45,532 nt of DNA from Saprospiraceae bacterium (GCA_027488855.1 JAIYAV010000359.1:1-45532); one strand, 5' to 3'. Positions 18,101 to 26,952 are shown, numbered from the stretch's first letter. Notes: generated from the letters alone by a model not told the origin. Translations and numbers: made by a program.

Positions 18101-18540
18101 TCCTTGATGTCGACGGGTCGGAAGGTTTGGGGCCAGCTGGGGGGCGTTTGGTTGAGCAGGGCATTCGGGGCTGGGATTTTGCTGAGGCCCTGGATGGTTT
18201 CCAAAACGACTTTGTAGGCAAAGCCCGGCAAAAAATGGTGATCCGAACGCAAGTCTCCTTTTTGCCGCACTTCCTGGGCCACCTTGCGAAAATGATGCTG
18301 GTAAAACTGGAGCTTTTTGTCCAACTGAAACTTTTGTCCCGCGAAAGCCATGCGCGAAAACAGGTTCACAAAGCGCAATCGCTCCTCTTTGGTCGCCTCC
18401 ATCAGCATCACCACGAGCAATTGGTAGCAGGCCTCGGTTTGGGCTGCGGCGTCGAGTTGATCGTTTTCGATGATTTTTTGGAGTTCCTGGTAGAGGAGTT
18501 GAGCGAGTTGTGGTAGCATTAGGTGGTGTTTAGTCGACAA
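15145..18540 (-). CDS. Dna2-like PD-(D/E)XK nuclease fused to superfamily 1 helicase
   Basis: A 1131-residue cytoplasmic fusion. The middle N-terminal half has a Cas4/RecB-type nuclease core: HGLQGRLDALYR, AIVELKSGKLFKPNQ (Asp near 361, ExK near 373), then GHYIQTLLYDLIIR. The C-terminal half is an SF1B helicase of the Dna2/Upf1 type. Its motifs are Walker A WGPPGTGKTS (about 718-727), VVIDEASQILEP (about 837), LIGDHKQLPAV, LSHQGRMHQDIM (about 922), GIITPYRAQIAQIRQAL, TVERYQGGARDIIIISL (about 1058) and LNVALTRAREQLIILG (about 1097). The role is probably DNA repair or end processing; a defence role is possible. Truncated copies of its 3' end lie at 13191-13285 and 13909-13950. It is monocistronic. 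Confidence 0.9.
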   Translation of the reverse strand: MSTKHHLMLPQLAQLLYQELQKIIENDQLDAAAQTEACYQLLVVMLMEATKEERLRFVNLFSRMAFAGQKFQLDKKLQFYQHHFRKVAQEVRQKGDLRSDHHFLPGFAYKVVLETIQGLSKIPAPNALLNQTPPSWPQTFRPVDIKEYRPVVRVLALEDRPKEQCLLVKDESRPDENILVKYNLPERNEGFNPTIRALRQTFGFPILLNLLEVEVDTEGYYRPQAFVVEPDHLVDVTGVAECFDTDHTVPETYLLKKFLPFSSSSALLLGHIANFFLDELMHNPQQDFREVFKKVFALNPLAFCLLENRELSDLHHRSQAHFVNLQREIVLSFPAQGIHPEQCYLEPTFYSNIHGLQGRLDALYRHGNKSAIVELKSGKLFKPNQFKINTGHYIQTLLYDLIIRATYGKEIDPTSYILYSALETDSLKFAPVNRSNQWEALQVRNHILALEHTLQGLGLPGQGEDNLEDHTQRLQNLMADFRFQSASKFAQRDQEHFQRVYSALSELERAYFTAFTGFIAREHKLAKTGLDGIESINGQAALWLNPFHEKQEHFEILSHLQITDNQARADEAIIRFARSEHTNPLANFRAGDIAVLYPFVNEEQSPLRNQLFKCSIIELTAQTVTVSLRSRQFNDQIFKEYAWWNLEHDLLDNSFTAQYRGLFEWGSSSIFKRQLLLGIAAPAAPLELPASPAPTEMTQEQQEIFQSILASQDYFLLWGPPGTGKTSVMLKHLVGHWADHTQDNLLLLAYTNRAVDEICEAIEAYAPSMRSQYIRIGSRYSTAPAYQDRLLSVLSQRINTRKDLKELVEGHRIMVATVASIIGKPELFALKSFQRVVIDEASQILEPMLVGLLPRFKHFLLIGDHKQLPAVVAQDTELSKVYDTRLYDIGLYDLRNSFFERLYKRAQTQGWHHAYAQLSHQGRMHQDIMAFPSRYFYEERLRILPPDTPGHEVQVKVLEHPLELEAPVLEQALRQQRMIFCSTPLDNVGAAHKTNRYEAELVGELVEKIQALYQQQGRNFTARSLGIITPYRAQIAQIRQALSQKNIDLDRITIDTVERYQGGARDIIIISLSTNTVNQFRSLISLSEEGVDRKLNVALTRAREQLIILGNGELLSGNEVYRELMGVCFGV

Positions 18541-18670
18541 AGATAAAATTTGTTTTTTATTTTTTTTATCGAAACTAAAATTTACTTTTTATGCGTACTC
18601 ACTCTTCAAGTAATGTTTTGAGCCGATTTAGAATAACGCTTGAGACAATCCTTTTACGTGTAGTATAATA

Positions 18671-20017
18671 TTAGGACGAGACAACGCTTAACGCCGCATC
18701 TTCCCCCGACCGAATTGCCCCCTCAATGTATCCGTTCCAAACCGTAGCCGTCTCCGTACCTGCCCAATGAATGTGCCCACAAGGCTCCACCAGCGCATTG
18801 GTATAGCCCACCCAAGCGCCGGGGCTCCGTAGCCCTACATAGCAACCACCACTCCATTCTTCAGCAGCCCAACTGTGATCCAGGTATTGTTCTACTTTGG
18901 CGGCTGCCGGCCCAAAACATTTCACAAGGCCCGCTAGGATGATTTTACCCCGTTCTTCCATGCTTAAATTCAGCAGTGGACGAGCCCGATTGGCCAGGCA
19001 AAAAGCAATCAAGACCCCCTTGCTGCCATCGGCAGGCGAATTGTCAAAGGTAGTTTGAAAAGGCAAATTGGGGTCTGCAACGATTTGCCCGCTGTAACCC
19101 AGTTCCCGCCACCAGGGGCGATCATATATGGCATAACATTTGATCACGGTGCCCATGGGCATGCGTTGCGTGAGTTGAACGCGGGTAGGTGGTAGCTCCG
19201 GACGATAATCGATTTTTGCAGCCAGGTTAGGTGGAATGGCCACGATTACCTTTTTCGCTCGAATTTGGCCGCCATCGTATTGTACAACTACGCCAGTGTC
19301 ATCCTGGGCAATTTGCCGGACAGGAGCATTTAAACGAATCCTGTCGCGGAATTGATCAGCTAAGTGCTCGGCTGGCAATTGCGCTCCACCTTGAATGCGG
19401 TCTTGTTGGGCACCTTGGTCAATACTGAGTAGCCCATTCAAACTACCGCCAGAGCGGATGTAAAAAAGGGCATTCAGTAGGGAAATTTCAGCGCTGGAAG
19501 TAGCATAAATGGTCTCCATCCCCGCATCAATAACTGCCCGTGCATTGCTGAATTTTACTTCACGATCCAAAAAAGTAGCCAAAGTTTTACTGTCCCACTT
19601 CTCGGCTTGATCCCCCAACCAGGGTGTTTCGAGGTCTACCTGTTTGGCTAGTTTTTCCAGTTTTTTTAAAGTAAAATCTAGATTGAGTAAGGAGGGGAGG
19701 TCTATTTTGGGAATTAAACCCCGGTAGGTTTTGACTTTATTCCTTAGTGAAATGATGTTTTTTCCCTGATTGTACGTGCCAAATGTTTTGATTCCAAATT
19801 CCTGGCACAAAGCATATATTTTATCCTGTGTTGGACCAATCCATTGGCCACCCAAGTCTACATAAAAGTCCTCGCTTAATTGTTGGGTATAGACTCGCCC
19901 GCCCACGCGGTCTCGGGCTTCTAATACAACGACCTCTTTGCCTGCCTTGATTAAATGGCGGGCAGCAGTTAAGCCCGCATATCCAGCACCAACGACGATG
20001 ATTTCGCAGGAATCCAT
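18671..20017 (-). CDS. Flavin-containing amine oxidase
   Basis: A 448-residue FAD enzyme of the monoamine oxidase type. The N-terminal dinucleotide fold is EIIVVGAGYAGLTAARHL followed by VVLEARDRVGGRVYT. LGGQWIGPTQDKIYAL is the usual substrate-side block. The C-terminal FAD motif is HIHWAGTETATVWNGYIEGA. There is no signal peptide, so it acts in the cytoplasm, oxidatively deaminating a primary or secondary amine with release of H2O2. The substrate is not evident. It lies downstream of the subtilase in the same orientation, separated by a hairpin that probably ends subtilase transcription. Confidence 0.9.
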   Translation of the reverse strand: MDSCEIIVVGAGYAGLTAARHLIKAGKEVVVLEARDRVGGRVYTQQLSEDFYVDLGGQWIGPTQDKIYALCQEFGIKTFGTYNQGKNIISLRNKVKTYRGLIPKIDLPSLLNLDFTLKKLEKLAKQVDLETPWLGDQAEKWDSKTLATFLDREVKFSNARAVIDAGMETIYATSSAEISLLNALFYIRSGGSLNGLLSIDQGAQQDRIQGGAQLPAEHLADQFRDRIRLNAPVRQIAQDDTGVVVQYDGGQIRAKKVIVAIPPNLAAKIDYRPELPPTRVQLTQRMPMGTVIKCYAIYDRPWWRELGYSGQIVADPNLPFQTTFDNSPADGSKGVLIAFCLANRARPLLNLSMEERGKIILAGLVKCFGPAAAKVEQYLDHSWAAEEWSGGCYVGLRSPGAWVGYTNALVEPCGHIHWAGTETATVWNGYIEGAIRSGEDAALSVVSS

Positions 20018-20041
20018 GATAAAGATGAGCGATTAAAGATT

Positions 20042-20120
20042 AAAGATGAGAGATGAGAGATGAAAGATGAAAGATTTGGGTTGCCATTTTCATCTTTCAT
20101 CTCTCATCTTTCATCTCTTT
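20042..20120. repeat. Hairpin repeat, family B copy 1 (GATGAAAGATGAGAGATG arms)
   Basis: A purine-rich left arm (20042-20075) pairs with a pyrimidine-rich right arm (20092-20120), both made of near-tandem GATGAAA/GATGAGA units. The right arm contains the last two codons and the stop of the subtilase. The same arm sequence is found at 27830-27932. It is likely a terminator for the subtilase. Confidence 0.7.
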
Positions 20121-23100
20121 AAAAGTGTTTTCGCGACCCTTATGCCTTCCACATCAAACATCAGCCAATAAACGCCTGCTGGCAGCTGATCCAACGCAAT
20201 TTGAGCCTGACCGAGCGTACGTTCACCCAGGTTTTGGGTACGCAATACTTGCCCAATGCTATTGACCACACTTACCCGCACCAACCTGCTCCGATCGAGG
20301 TTGAATTCAACGTTGACTTCGTCCTGAGCTGGGTTGGGAAATATTTTGAGTTGATAAGCCAATGCATCTTGTTCGGTGGTTGAAGTGGAGGGGCCGACCT
20401 GAATGGTTTTTACACTGACGTCACTACAGCCTTCAGCATTGGTGGCGCTTAGCGAGACCAGATAAGATCCTGCCTGGGCGTACATAGTAGTTGGATTGCG
20501 TTCGGTGCTCACTTGTCCATTGCCAAAATTCCACACGAGTGCGGTTGCTCCCGTTGACAAATCCTGAAAGCTCAGAGTAGTATTGGGCTTAAGAGAACCA
20601 CTGGGTACTGCAAATTGGGATTGAGGTTTGGCTGCACTTGGATTTACGTCCACAAACACGGGCGTTCGGCCACACGGGTAACCATATTCAATTTCCCAGT
20701 TGAAAAAGAAGGGGTAATCATCTGGGCCTTCCACATTGTTGGCATATTTGATGGCCAACACATCCGCAATGGCGATGGGGTAGGAGGAATTGGTTTTGAG
20801 TACAGACAATTCCGCCCCACGGGTCAATTCCAGGACCTGATTGGCACCTGGCGTCACCTTGAAATTGAGCGGGACTTTTTGCTCCCCCACTTTACTCACC
20901 CGATAATTGATCGTTTGTACCCCTCCAGTAGCATTCCGCAAGGTGAAAAACCGCAGTCCAGTCCGATTTGGATAAATGGTAACCGATTTGAGAATAAAAT
21001 CGTAATAGGCGTCAAAAACCAGTCCACCGACTGAATCACTATAAACGACATCACCACCGGTTTGATTCAAGCGGCCAGTGGATCGATTAAAAGTCAATTC
21101 GGCAAACAATACCGTATCTTTATTCAGCGCTCCAGTGACAAAATTGTTGCCAGTGCCCAGTACCGTGCCTCCGGTATTCTGATTGAACCAGCGCACGGTG
21201 CCTTCACCTGCGTAGTTGCTGCTCAACAAAACTTGGCTACCCGCACAAATATTGACCGCCGAAGCTTCTGCGATTGGCAATTGCGACAAAGCGCTAACGT
21301 TGACATAGGTTTTGAACTTGTTGTTCAATGCCCGGGCATCGGCAAAACCATTGGGGTTGAGTAATTCCACTTCCACAATGTAGCGCCCAACCGGGGCATT
21401 AAAAGGAGGGACAAAATAGCTGGTCAGTTTGCCCGGTGCCAATTTCCCCGTCCAACGGTTTTGGAACAAAACATTGCTTTGACCGTCGCGGCGGATGATG
21501 ATGTCCATGCTGCGCAGGGTATCGGACCCACTGTTTTCAAAGCTTACTTCAATATAGGCTTGCCGATCACACCCGTAAATACGTGGTTTGGTCAGTACAT
21601 GAATCACATCATTGGCCGCGCGTAGGGGAGGGGTGGGTTGAAAACCTTGGCTGATCAACCAGTTGTAAGCTGCGCCAACATCAATAAGACCCCGGCCGTA
21701 ATCATTGTCTTCACCAGCAGGTCCCAAATCTCTTGCCGAATTGTACAGGGCCAGCCCAAGCTGTTTTCCACTAAGGGTAGGAAAGGCTTCTTTGAGCAAC
21801 AAAATTGCGCCAGAAACATAGGGTGCAGAAAAAGAAGTGCCATCTACCGTAGAATAACCACCTTGCAAAGTGGCAGTCCGCACGCGCTCACCAGGGGCAA
21901 CCATTTCTGGCTTGATCAAAAAACTGCCATCGCGACCACAGACGGTAGGCCCTCGGGACGAAAAGTCCGAAATGGGGTAATTGGTGGTATTTCCATTGAT
22001 CGAACCGATCGACATGGGGACAACCAGATCGAGGTTTAACCCACCAGGAAGGTTAACGGTGGAAGGATCTGGCCCACGGTTGCCTGCGGCAAAAACGACG
22101 GCAATTCCAGCTGCATCCAAGGATTGCACCACAGTGCGGAAGGCGCTTCGGCACTCATCGGCACTGTTGCTGTTGCCCCAGGAATTGTTGACCACATCGG
22201 GAATGTCGCTGGAGGTGAGGGTATTTCCATCGGGATTGAGCGCCCATTGCAAAACTTCGATGGTGCTCGTAGAGATGCCTTCCAATGGGCAAATTTCGTT
22301 GGTGGTCGGATTGCGGAAAGCGGCTGGGCCACCCATCCACAAGGCATTGAAGGCGGCACCCACCGTATCGCGGGTCAATCGATCCAAACCAACGGCTACG
22401 GCTGCTACGGCGGTACCGTGCTCACCACATAGGTCGCCGAGGATGGAACTGCGGTAGGTAGCGCTTTGCGACCCATAATTGTAGGCAAACTGGGTGCGCA
22501 GCGCTGGATGTTCATACTCTTGACCGGAGTCAATGATCAATACTTTGCGCCCGTATCCGGTATAGCCCAAACGCCACAAAGCGCGGGCATTGATCGCGTT
22601 CAAACCCGGCTCTATGCCGCCTGGACTGAGCGGTGGTGGAGCTGGTGCAGACCGATAACTTTCAATGGCCATTTCCGGGAAAGGTTCAATCCAGTCTACT
22701 TCCGGGTGATTGCTCAATTCAGCAATGAAGGCTGCGTTAGCCTTTAGTTCAATGATGTTGGCAATCCAATAAGTTTTGACCGAGTTTTTTTCTACCCCAT
22801 TCGCCGCCTGTATCCAGTTGACCAAGCGGGGTTGGGTAGCTGCTGCTTTACTTTGCAGTGCATTGATCAGGGAAGCAACCTGCTGATCGCGTGAGCTGGA
22901 ACCCCGTAATTCTCCTTGTTGCCAACTCGAAAGGTCTACCTGGCTTTTGAGGCTCACCAGGATATGGAAATGCTGTTGATCAGGCTTTTGCCCTAAAGCT
23001 TGGTACAATGCTGTTGCTACATTGGCTGCGTTGAGGTTTTGCGCTTTGAGATCATGCTGTCCAGCGGAAAAAAACAAGGCAGTACAAAGCAGGGCTTTGG

Positions 23101-23131
23101 TTGCAAATCTTTGTAAGTACATCAAACACAT
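20111..23131 (-). CDS. Secreted subtilisin-like serine protease (S8) with PKD and T9SS sorting domain
   Basis: A ~1006-residue exported protease. A signal peptide (ending near LKAQN) is followed by an inhibitor-like prodomain. The S8 triad reads VLIIDSGQ (Asp near 200), GEHGTAVAAVAVG (His near 237) and GTSFSAPYVSGA (Ser near 433), with the oxyanion Asn in VVNNSWGNS. A CARDB-like domain (YIEVSFENSGSDTLRSMDII) and a PKD domain (VWNFGNGQVSTERNPT) follow. The last ~80 residues are a T9SS type A sorting domain (LKIFPNPAQDEVNVEF, LPAGVYWLMFDVEG, KTLLKR). It should be exported across the outer membrane and surface-attached or released. The frame begins at a GTG (23137); ATG 23131 is preferred, with ATG 23122 an alternative. 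The final Lys-Arg-stop comes from the adjoining hairpin repeat. Confidence 0.93.
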   Translation of the reverse strand: MCLMYLQRFATKALLCTALFFSAGQHDLKAQNLNAANVATALYQALGQKPDQQHFHILVSLKSQVDLSSWQQGELRGSSSRDQQVASLINALQSKAAATQPRLVNWIQAANGVEKNSVKTYWIANIIELKANAAFIAELSNHPEVDWIEPFPEMAIESYRSAPAPPPLSPGGIEPGLNAINARALWRLGYTGYGRKVLIIDSGQEYEHPALRTQFAYNYGSQSATYRSSILGDLCGEHGTAVAAVAVGLDRLTRDTVGAAFNALWMGGPAAFRNPTTNEICPLEGISTSTIEVLQWALNPDGNTLTSSDIPDVVNNSWGNSNSADECRSAFRTVVQSLDAAGIAVVFAAGNRGPDPSTVNLPGGLNLDLVVPMSIGSINGNTTNYPISDFSSRGPTVCGRDGSFLIKPEMVAPGERVRTATLQGGYSTVDGTSFSAPYVSGAILLLKEAFPTLSGKQLGLALYNSARDLGPAGEDNDYGRGLIDVGAAYNWLISQGFQPTPPLRAANDVIHVLTKPRIYGCDRQAYIEVSFENSGSDTLRSMDIIIRRDGQSNVLFQNRWTGKLAPGKLTSYFVPPFNAPVGRYIVEVELLNPNGFADARALNNKFKTYVNVSALSQLPIAEASAVNICAGSQVLLSSNYAGEGTVRWFNQNTGGTVLGTGNNFVTGALNKDTVLFAELTFNRSTGRLNQTGGDVVYSDSVGGLVFDAYYDFILKSVTIYPNRTGLRFFTLRNATGGVQTINYRVSKVGEQKVPLNFKVTPGANQVLELTRGAELSVLKTNSSYPIAIADVLAIKYANNVEGPDDYPFFFNWEIEYGYPCGRTPVFVDVNPSAAKPQSQFAVPSGSLKPNTTLSFQDLSTGATALVWNFGNGQVSTERNPTTMYAQAGSYLVSLSATNAEGCSDVSVKTIQVGPSTSTTEQDALAYQLKIFPNPAQDEVNVEFNLDRSRLVRVSVVNSIGQVLRTQNLGERTLGQAQIALDQLPAGVYWLMFDVEGIRVAKTLLKR

Positions 23132-23162
23132 GCTCACTTATTTTTAAGATTATGACGGGGGC

Positions 23163-23170
23163 CAAAAATA
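23163..23170 (-). promoter_or_regulatory. Putative -7 box of the subtilase gene
   Basis: The minus strand reads TATTTTTG, an exact TAnnTTTG match, 31 bases before the ATG at 23131. No convincing -33 TTG is at the expected spacing. Confidence 0.35.
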
Positions 23171-23271
23171 GTACATCAATTATAGGTACAGACACGAGAA
23201 TAGCAAAAACCCCCATTGTGGAGAAACGAAAGTTTTGTCTCAGGAAGTACAAAAGAATTAGGAATAGAAGC

Positions 23272-25965
23272 TCACTTGACCAGATTGATTAAAGTTCGAT
23301 AATCATCAAAAGGGGCATCTTCCCTTTTTAGCTCCAAAAAGGCCAATAAATCGTCCTCAGCGTACTGTTCCTCTAAATGGGCAATGGTGGCTGCACAGCG
23401 GATTTCCACTTCGCCGCGGCGGATCTGTGTCAAGCGCCACTGCAAAGTAGCTTCCATCTTTTGGAGGATGCGTTTTCGCACCTCAATTGGATTCACATCG
23501 GGACTGATTGGGGTAATGTCTTTGAATGCAGATTTATCCCGAGCAATGAGCCGTCCATTTTCCATGATGAAATAAGCCGTATGGACTTGTTCTGTACTCA
23601 GCGGCAACAAATGGGCGTATAGGGCGAGCTGCAAGTCTTCTTCGTTTTTGATCATCAGTTCTCGCCGCAGACCTCCACGCCATTTCAAGTCCAAGACAGT
23701 TTGCTCCAATTCTCGTGCCAAAACCAAGTCTGCGCGGGCATTTAACTGAATATTGGCAAATTTTCCTTCGAGGGGCAATTCCGTAGCTGCTACTTGCCAC
23801 TCGTTGTTTTGCAACAAATTCACCAGGCTCCAGGCGGCAAACTTCAGGCGTTTTAAAAAACGTTTGCGCTCCGCTTCTTTGCCATACATCAGCAGTACTG
23901 CCCCTTCCCGGTGTAAGAGCCGTTCCGCTTCCCGATCGATCCACTGATCGACTTGAAGTTTGGTCCAGCTATTTAACTCAGGGATGAGTAAAAGGTTTTG
24001 GAAAAAACGATGCGCCAAATTTCCTTGCAGCGTGCTGTCTTTTACAATGCTGAGAATGGAAGATTTACGCAGGCGGATGTGGTGGCGGAACAACCATTGA
24101 TAGGGGTAGTACAACAAACTTTCCAGACTGGTAAACGTTTCTTCAGCGCGTTCCACCAACTTTTCCGGGTGATTCAAACGCAAAAACGGCGCTGGTTTGC
24201 CCAAACGTCGGAAAGGAATGTTTACTTTTTTAGGCAGGTCAAAATACCGCGCCAGCAACTGGTTGTCTTCAGTGCAGGTAATGGCTTCTAAATGACCAAA
24301 ACAAGCCTCCAAATCACCCAAGAGGGGATGTGGAAGCATGGCTTCACCTTCCGCGATTTCGGGAATGACAAAAATCAAACGATGCTTGCTCATCCAAACA
24401 GGGTGACGGCGTTGAAAGCCCAATAAGGCATTTTGATCCGCAGGACTACTCAATTGTATGTTGAGCCCTTGAAGCCAGTCCCGCTCCTGATCGTACCAGC
24501 GGGAGAAGAAATAATCGGGCTCGTTTTGGGTGAAATTCCACCAAATCAAGTCGCGGACTGGAGCCGTCAATGCATTGGGCTGGTGTACGTAAGGGTGTCG
24601 ACCTACCTCTTGAAAACTCATCTGCATGGGCGCTGGTTCATACACCGTGCGTACGATGCGCTCCAATTCCAGCCGGGTCAACTCATTTTCGGGCAGGGTT
24701 TGCAACAAATCTACGATCTGCTTGGCTTGTTCAGCCAGGGTCAACAAGGACGGGTTGTTGCTTTTTTGTTCCAAAGTTCGGGTAGCCCAAATGTGTAGGT
24801 ACAGAAAAATTTCTTCCACCTCACTTTTGGGCACTACTCCAGCAATATCGTAACGCCGCCGTTCGAACCAAAAACGGTACTGCTGGCGAATCTCCCGAAT
24901 GTCCAGGCTTGGTTCTTTTGCGGCTCGTTCTTCCAGTTCACTGAAATACTGCCCAAGCATGGCCTGCCAGGATTCCCCCAGTATCCCGGGAGTTTGGGCC
25001 ATCTGTTGGGCAATGCGGTTGGCCAATTCCGTTTCCAGGGGTTTTAGCGGTAGGCAGACGAACTCCATGATTTTGAAAGGATCAATCGGCGTCCACAAAA
25101 AATTAGGGATCAATTTGAGCGCTTGCAGCGTGGGTCGCGCCAAGGAAGCAGGTTGGATACCCAAACTGGGTACACCTTCGTGGATGAATGCTTCATCCAG
25201 GGTACGCGATTTATCCGGGATCAGAAAACAGGGGCGAAACTTAGGGTTGCGGCGCAACAAAGCAGCTAGGTAACTTCCTAAATCGGTGTCCCTTTTTCCC
25301 CGCAACAACAATAAGGTACCATCTTTGGCTAGCTCTTGCGTCTGGCTTTGTCCGGCCAAAAAAGCCTGAAAACGCCCCAAATCGGTATCGGACTGGGGTT
25401 GGTGCCGAGGTAGGGGGTAATTGAGCTCTACCCCCTGTTCTTGTAAAGCCTGAAAAAGGCGCAGCCAATGTACAGGTAATAGGGAAGCTGGTTCAACGAA
25501 ATTGATGCGTTGGATCGGAGCAGATCGCTGCTTGATTTTTTGCTCCAGGACAATAAAACGATCGGCAAAGCCAGCAGGAAGGCTTTGCTCACTGTCTTGT
25601 AGGGCTTTTTCAACCTGGGCAATGCTGGCCAGACGAGCTGGAGTTGTGGATTTTGAGGCAAAATCCCAACCAGCCAACAACAACTCATCCCGACGGCTGA
25701 GCAAATTGGCCGCGGTTGCGAATTGATCGGCAGCAAAAGAACGGGAAAAAAAAGCGGTAGAATCTTGTTCCAGGTGTTGGCGGATAGCCTGGCGGTATTG
25801 CTCAATGCGCAGGTGTTCATTGTTGTTTTTGTGACCTGCCAAGCCATAAAAAAATTCCAGCCATTGCAATAGACCATTTGGCCCTAACCACAAGGTGCCG
25901 CCTTGGGAATGGTCGGGCAGTGGCCAGGATGGATTGTCTAAGGCAATACCAAAAATGAGGTTCAT
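23272..25965 (-). CDS. AddB-like PD-(D/E)XK nuclease family protein
   Basis: An 897-residue cytoplasmic protein. The C-terminal ~250 residues form a RecB/AddB-type nuclease: SLESLLYYPYQWLFRHHIRL, GNLAHRFFQNLL, then ARADLVLARELEQTVLDLKW (Asp near 743, DLK near 759) and LQLALYAHLLPL. The long N-terminal part has the helical style of an inactivated helicase as in AddB (LLRGKRDTDLGSYLAALLRR, EGVPSLGIQPASLARPTLQAL). I see no Walker A, whereas the typical AddB has at least a remnant. In AddAB systems the partner is a UvrD-like helicase-nuclease (AddA), which is not nearby; the neighbour is a START-like gene 27 bases upstream. It is probably a recombination or end-resection factor. Confidence 0.75.
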   Translation of the reverse strand: MNLIFGIALDNPSWPLPDHSQGGTLWLGPNGLLQWLEFFYGLAGHKNNNEHLRIEQYRQAIRQHLEQDSTAFFSRSFAADQFATAANLLSRRDELLLAGWDFASKSTTPARLASIAQVEKALQDSEQSLPAGFADRFIVLEQKIKQRSAPIQRINFVEPASLLPVHWLRLFQALQEQGVELNYPLPRHQPQSDTDLGRFQAFLAGQSQTQELAKDGTLLLLRGKRDTDLGSYLAALLRRNPKFRPCFLIPDKSRTLDEAFIHEGVPSLGIQPASLARPTLQALKLIPNFLWTPIDPFKIMEFVCLPLKPLETELANRIAQQMAQTPGILGESWQAMLGQYFSELEERAAKEPSLDIREIRQQYRFWFERRRYDIAGVVPKSEVEEIFLYLHIWATRTLEQKSNNPSLLTLAEQAKQIVDLLQTLPENELTRLELERIVRTVYEPAPMQMSFQEVGRHPYVHQPNALTAPVRDLIWWNFTQNEPDYFFSRWYDQERDWLQGLNIQLSSPADQNALLGFQRRHPVWMSKHRLIFVIPEIAEGEAMLPHPLLGDLEACFGHLEAITCTEDNQLLARYFDLPKKVNIPFRRLGKPAPFLRLNHPEKLVERAEETFTSLESLLYYPYQWLFRHHIRLRKSSILSIVKDSTLQGNLAHRFFQNLLLIPELNSWTKLQVDQWIDREAERLLHREGAVLLMYGKEAERKRFLKRLKFAAWSLVNLLQNNEWQVAATELPLEGKFANIQLNARADLVLARELEQTVLDLKWRGGLRRELMIKNEEDLQLALYAHLLPLSTEQVHTAYFIMENGRLIARDKSAFKDITPISPDVNPIEVRKRILQKMEATLQWRLTQIRRGEVEIRCAATIAHLEEQYAEDDLLAFLELKREDAPFDDYRTLINLVK

Positions 25966-25992
25966 CCGATGAAAATTAACGTGTTGCGCGGA

Positions 25993-26376
25993 TTAGCCAC
26001 CGCCAGAAGCAACTTGCAGTTCGCCCATTTGTTTGTCCCAATACCTTTTTTGGTCTTTTACTTCGTTGTCATCGCAGTAATCGGTAAGGGTAAGGATGGT
26101 TTCTCCGGTGACGGGCGCTTCGGTAATTCTAAATTCCAATTTTTCATTGTCCTCGTGCAGGCCTTCCCAACGCAAGCTAAAAACTTCATCTTCCACGTCC
26201 TCCACCACCGTCGCTTCGTCGGTAGAGTCCCCCCAATAGAAAGTATATGCTTCACCATCGATTTCCACGTTGTCACAAAACCAGCGGATGAGACAAGAAG
26301 GTGTAGTCAGAAATTGATACAAAATCTGCGGTGAAGCTCGGAAAATGTATTCTTGTTTAAGTTGGGCTCTTTTCAT
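25993..26376 (-). CDS. START-like domain protein
   Basis: A protein of about 127 residues with a START/SRPBCC-like fold as found in many Bacteroidota: KQEYIFRASPQILYQFLTTP, SCLIRWFCDNVEIDGEAYTF, EVFSLRWEG, LTLTDYCDDNEVKDQKRYWD and a helical end. The frame is open to an ATG at 26427, but the extra residues (TNCCLSPPKSLIF) are atypical. ATG 26376 (MKRAQLKQEY) gives the family N-terminus. It is the first gene of a two-gene unit with the AddB-like nuclease. The ligand is unknown, and the functional link to the nuclease is only positional. Confidence 0.8.
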   Translation of the reverse strand: MKRAQLKQEYIFRASPQILYQFLTTPSCLIRWFCDNVEIDGEAYTFYWGDSTDEATVVEDVEDEVFSLRWEGLHEDNEKLEFRITEAPVTGETILTLTDYCDDNEVKDQKRYWDKQMGELQVASGGG

Positions 26377-26952
26377 ACAGGCAATAAAAATCAATGATTT
26401 CGGCGGTGAAAGACAGCAATTGGTCACTGTCTTCTACTGATCGCACAATAAAAAGTAAAAAAACGGAAATTCCAAATGCTTAGGAACAGAAACGAAATAA
26501 AGACACAGATTTAGATAGGTAATTTTTTGATTTGGCAGGGCCCGAGGAAGGCACATAGCGGACTACGCAACTGAGGAGTAACGCGGACAAATCAAAAAAT
26601 AGCCCAGTCAAAATGTACCTTTATTTAGTTTCTGTTCCTCAAACTTTTTCAAATGAAATAGATTTATGCATAAACTTATGCTCAGTTACTTGACAGTAAC
26701 GAGGAATTCCAATATTTTTGTGGGCGATTGTAAAAAGAGGGTGTCGATGCTGCCTAAAAAGCACCTCCATGGCCCATCCAATTTTCAATGCCTTAATCCC
26801 ATTGTGACTCCTTACCCAAACACGTAATTCCATGAACTAGTTGTTAACCGATGGTGTTTCATCGTTTAATCAACTTGAAGCCATGTTTAAGTACTAGGCT
26901 TTCAACTACTCTATGAAAAGAATTGTTCCTTAATACTAAATAAAGATTGTGC
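26377..26952. other. 576-base stretch without a supported gene
   Basis: It lies between the divergent START-like and rpoD genes. It contains the palindromic element at 26482-26639. It also contains a 64-codon minus-strand frame (26639-26833, MELRVWVRSHNGIKALKIGW...) that ends exactly at the palindrome and matches nothing I know. The rpoD promoter should lie near its right end, but no clear TAnnTTTG box was seen. Confidence 0.5.
26482..26639. repeat. Palindromic element of 158 bp (element 4)
   Basis: The ends 26482-26502 and 26619-26639 pair at 20 of 21 bases (AGGAACAGAAAC...). An inner stem pairs ATTTTTTGATTTG (26522-26534) with 26588-26600. The centre is unpaired and non-coding. There is no transposase. 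Confidence 0.7.

Noticed and set aside
26639-26833. A 64-codon minus-strand frame between the START-like gene and rpoD
   Set aside because: It has an ATG and looks weakly coding, but no family, ribosome site or neighbour supports it, and its stop falls on the edge of a palindrome. It may be a gene fragment; it is not annotated as a gene.
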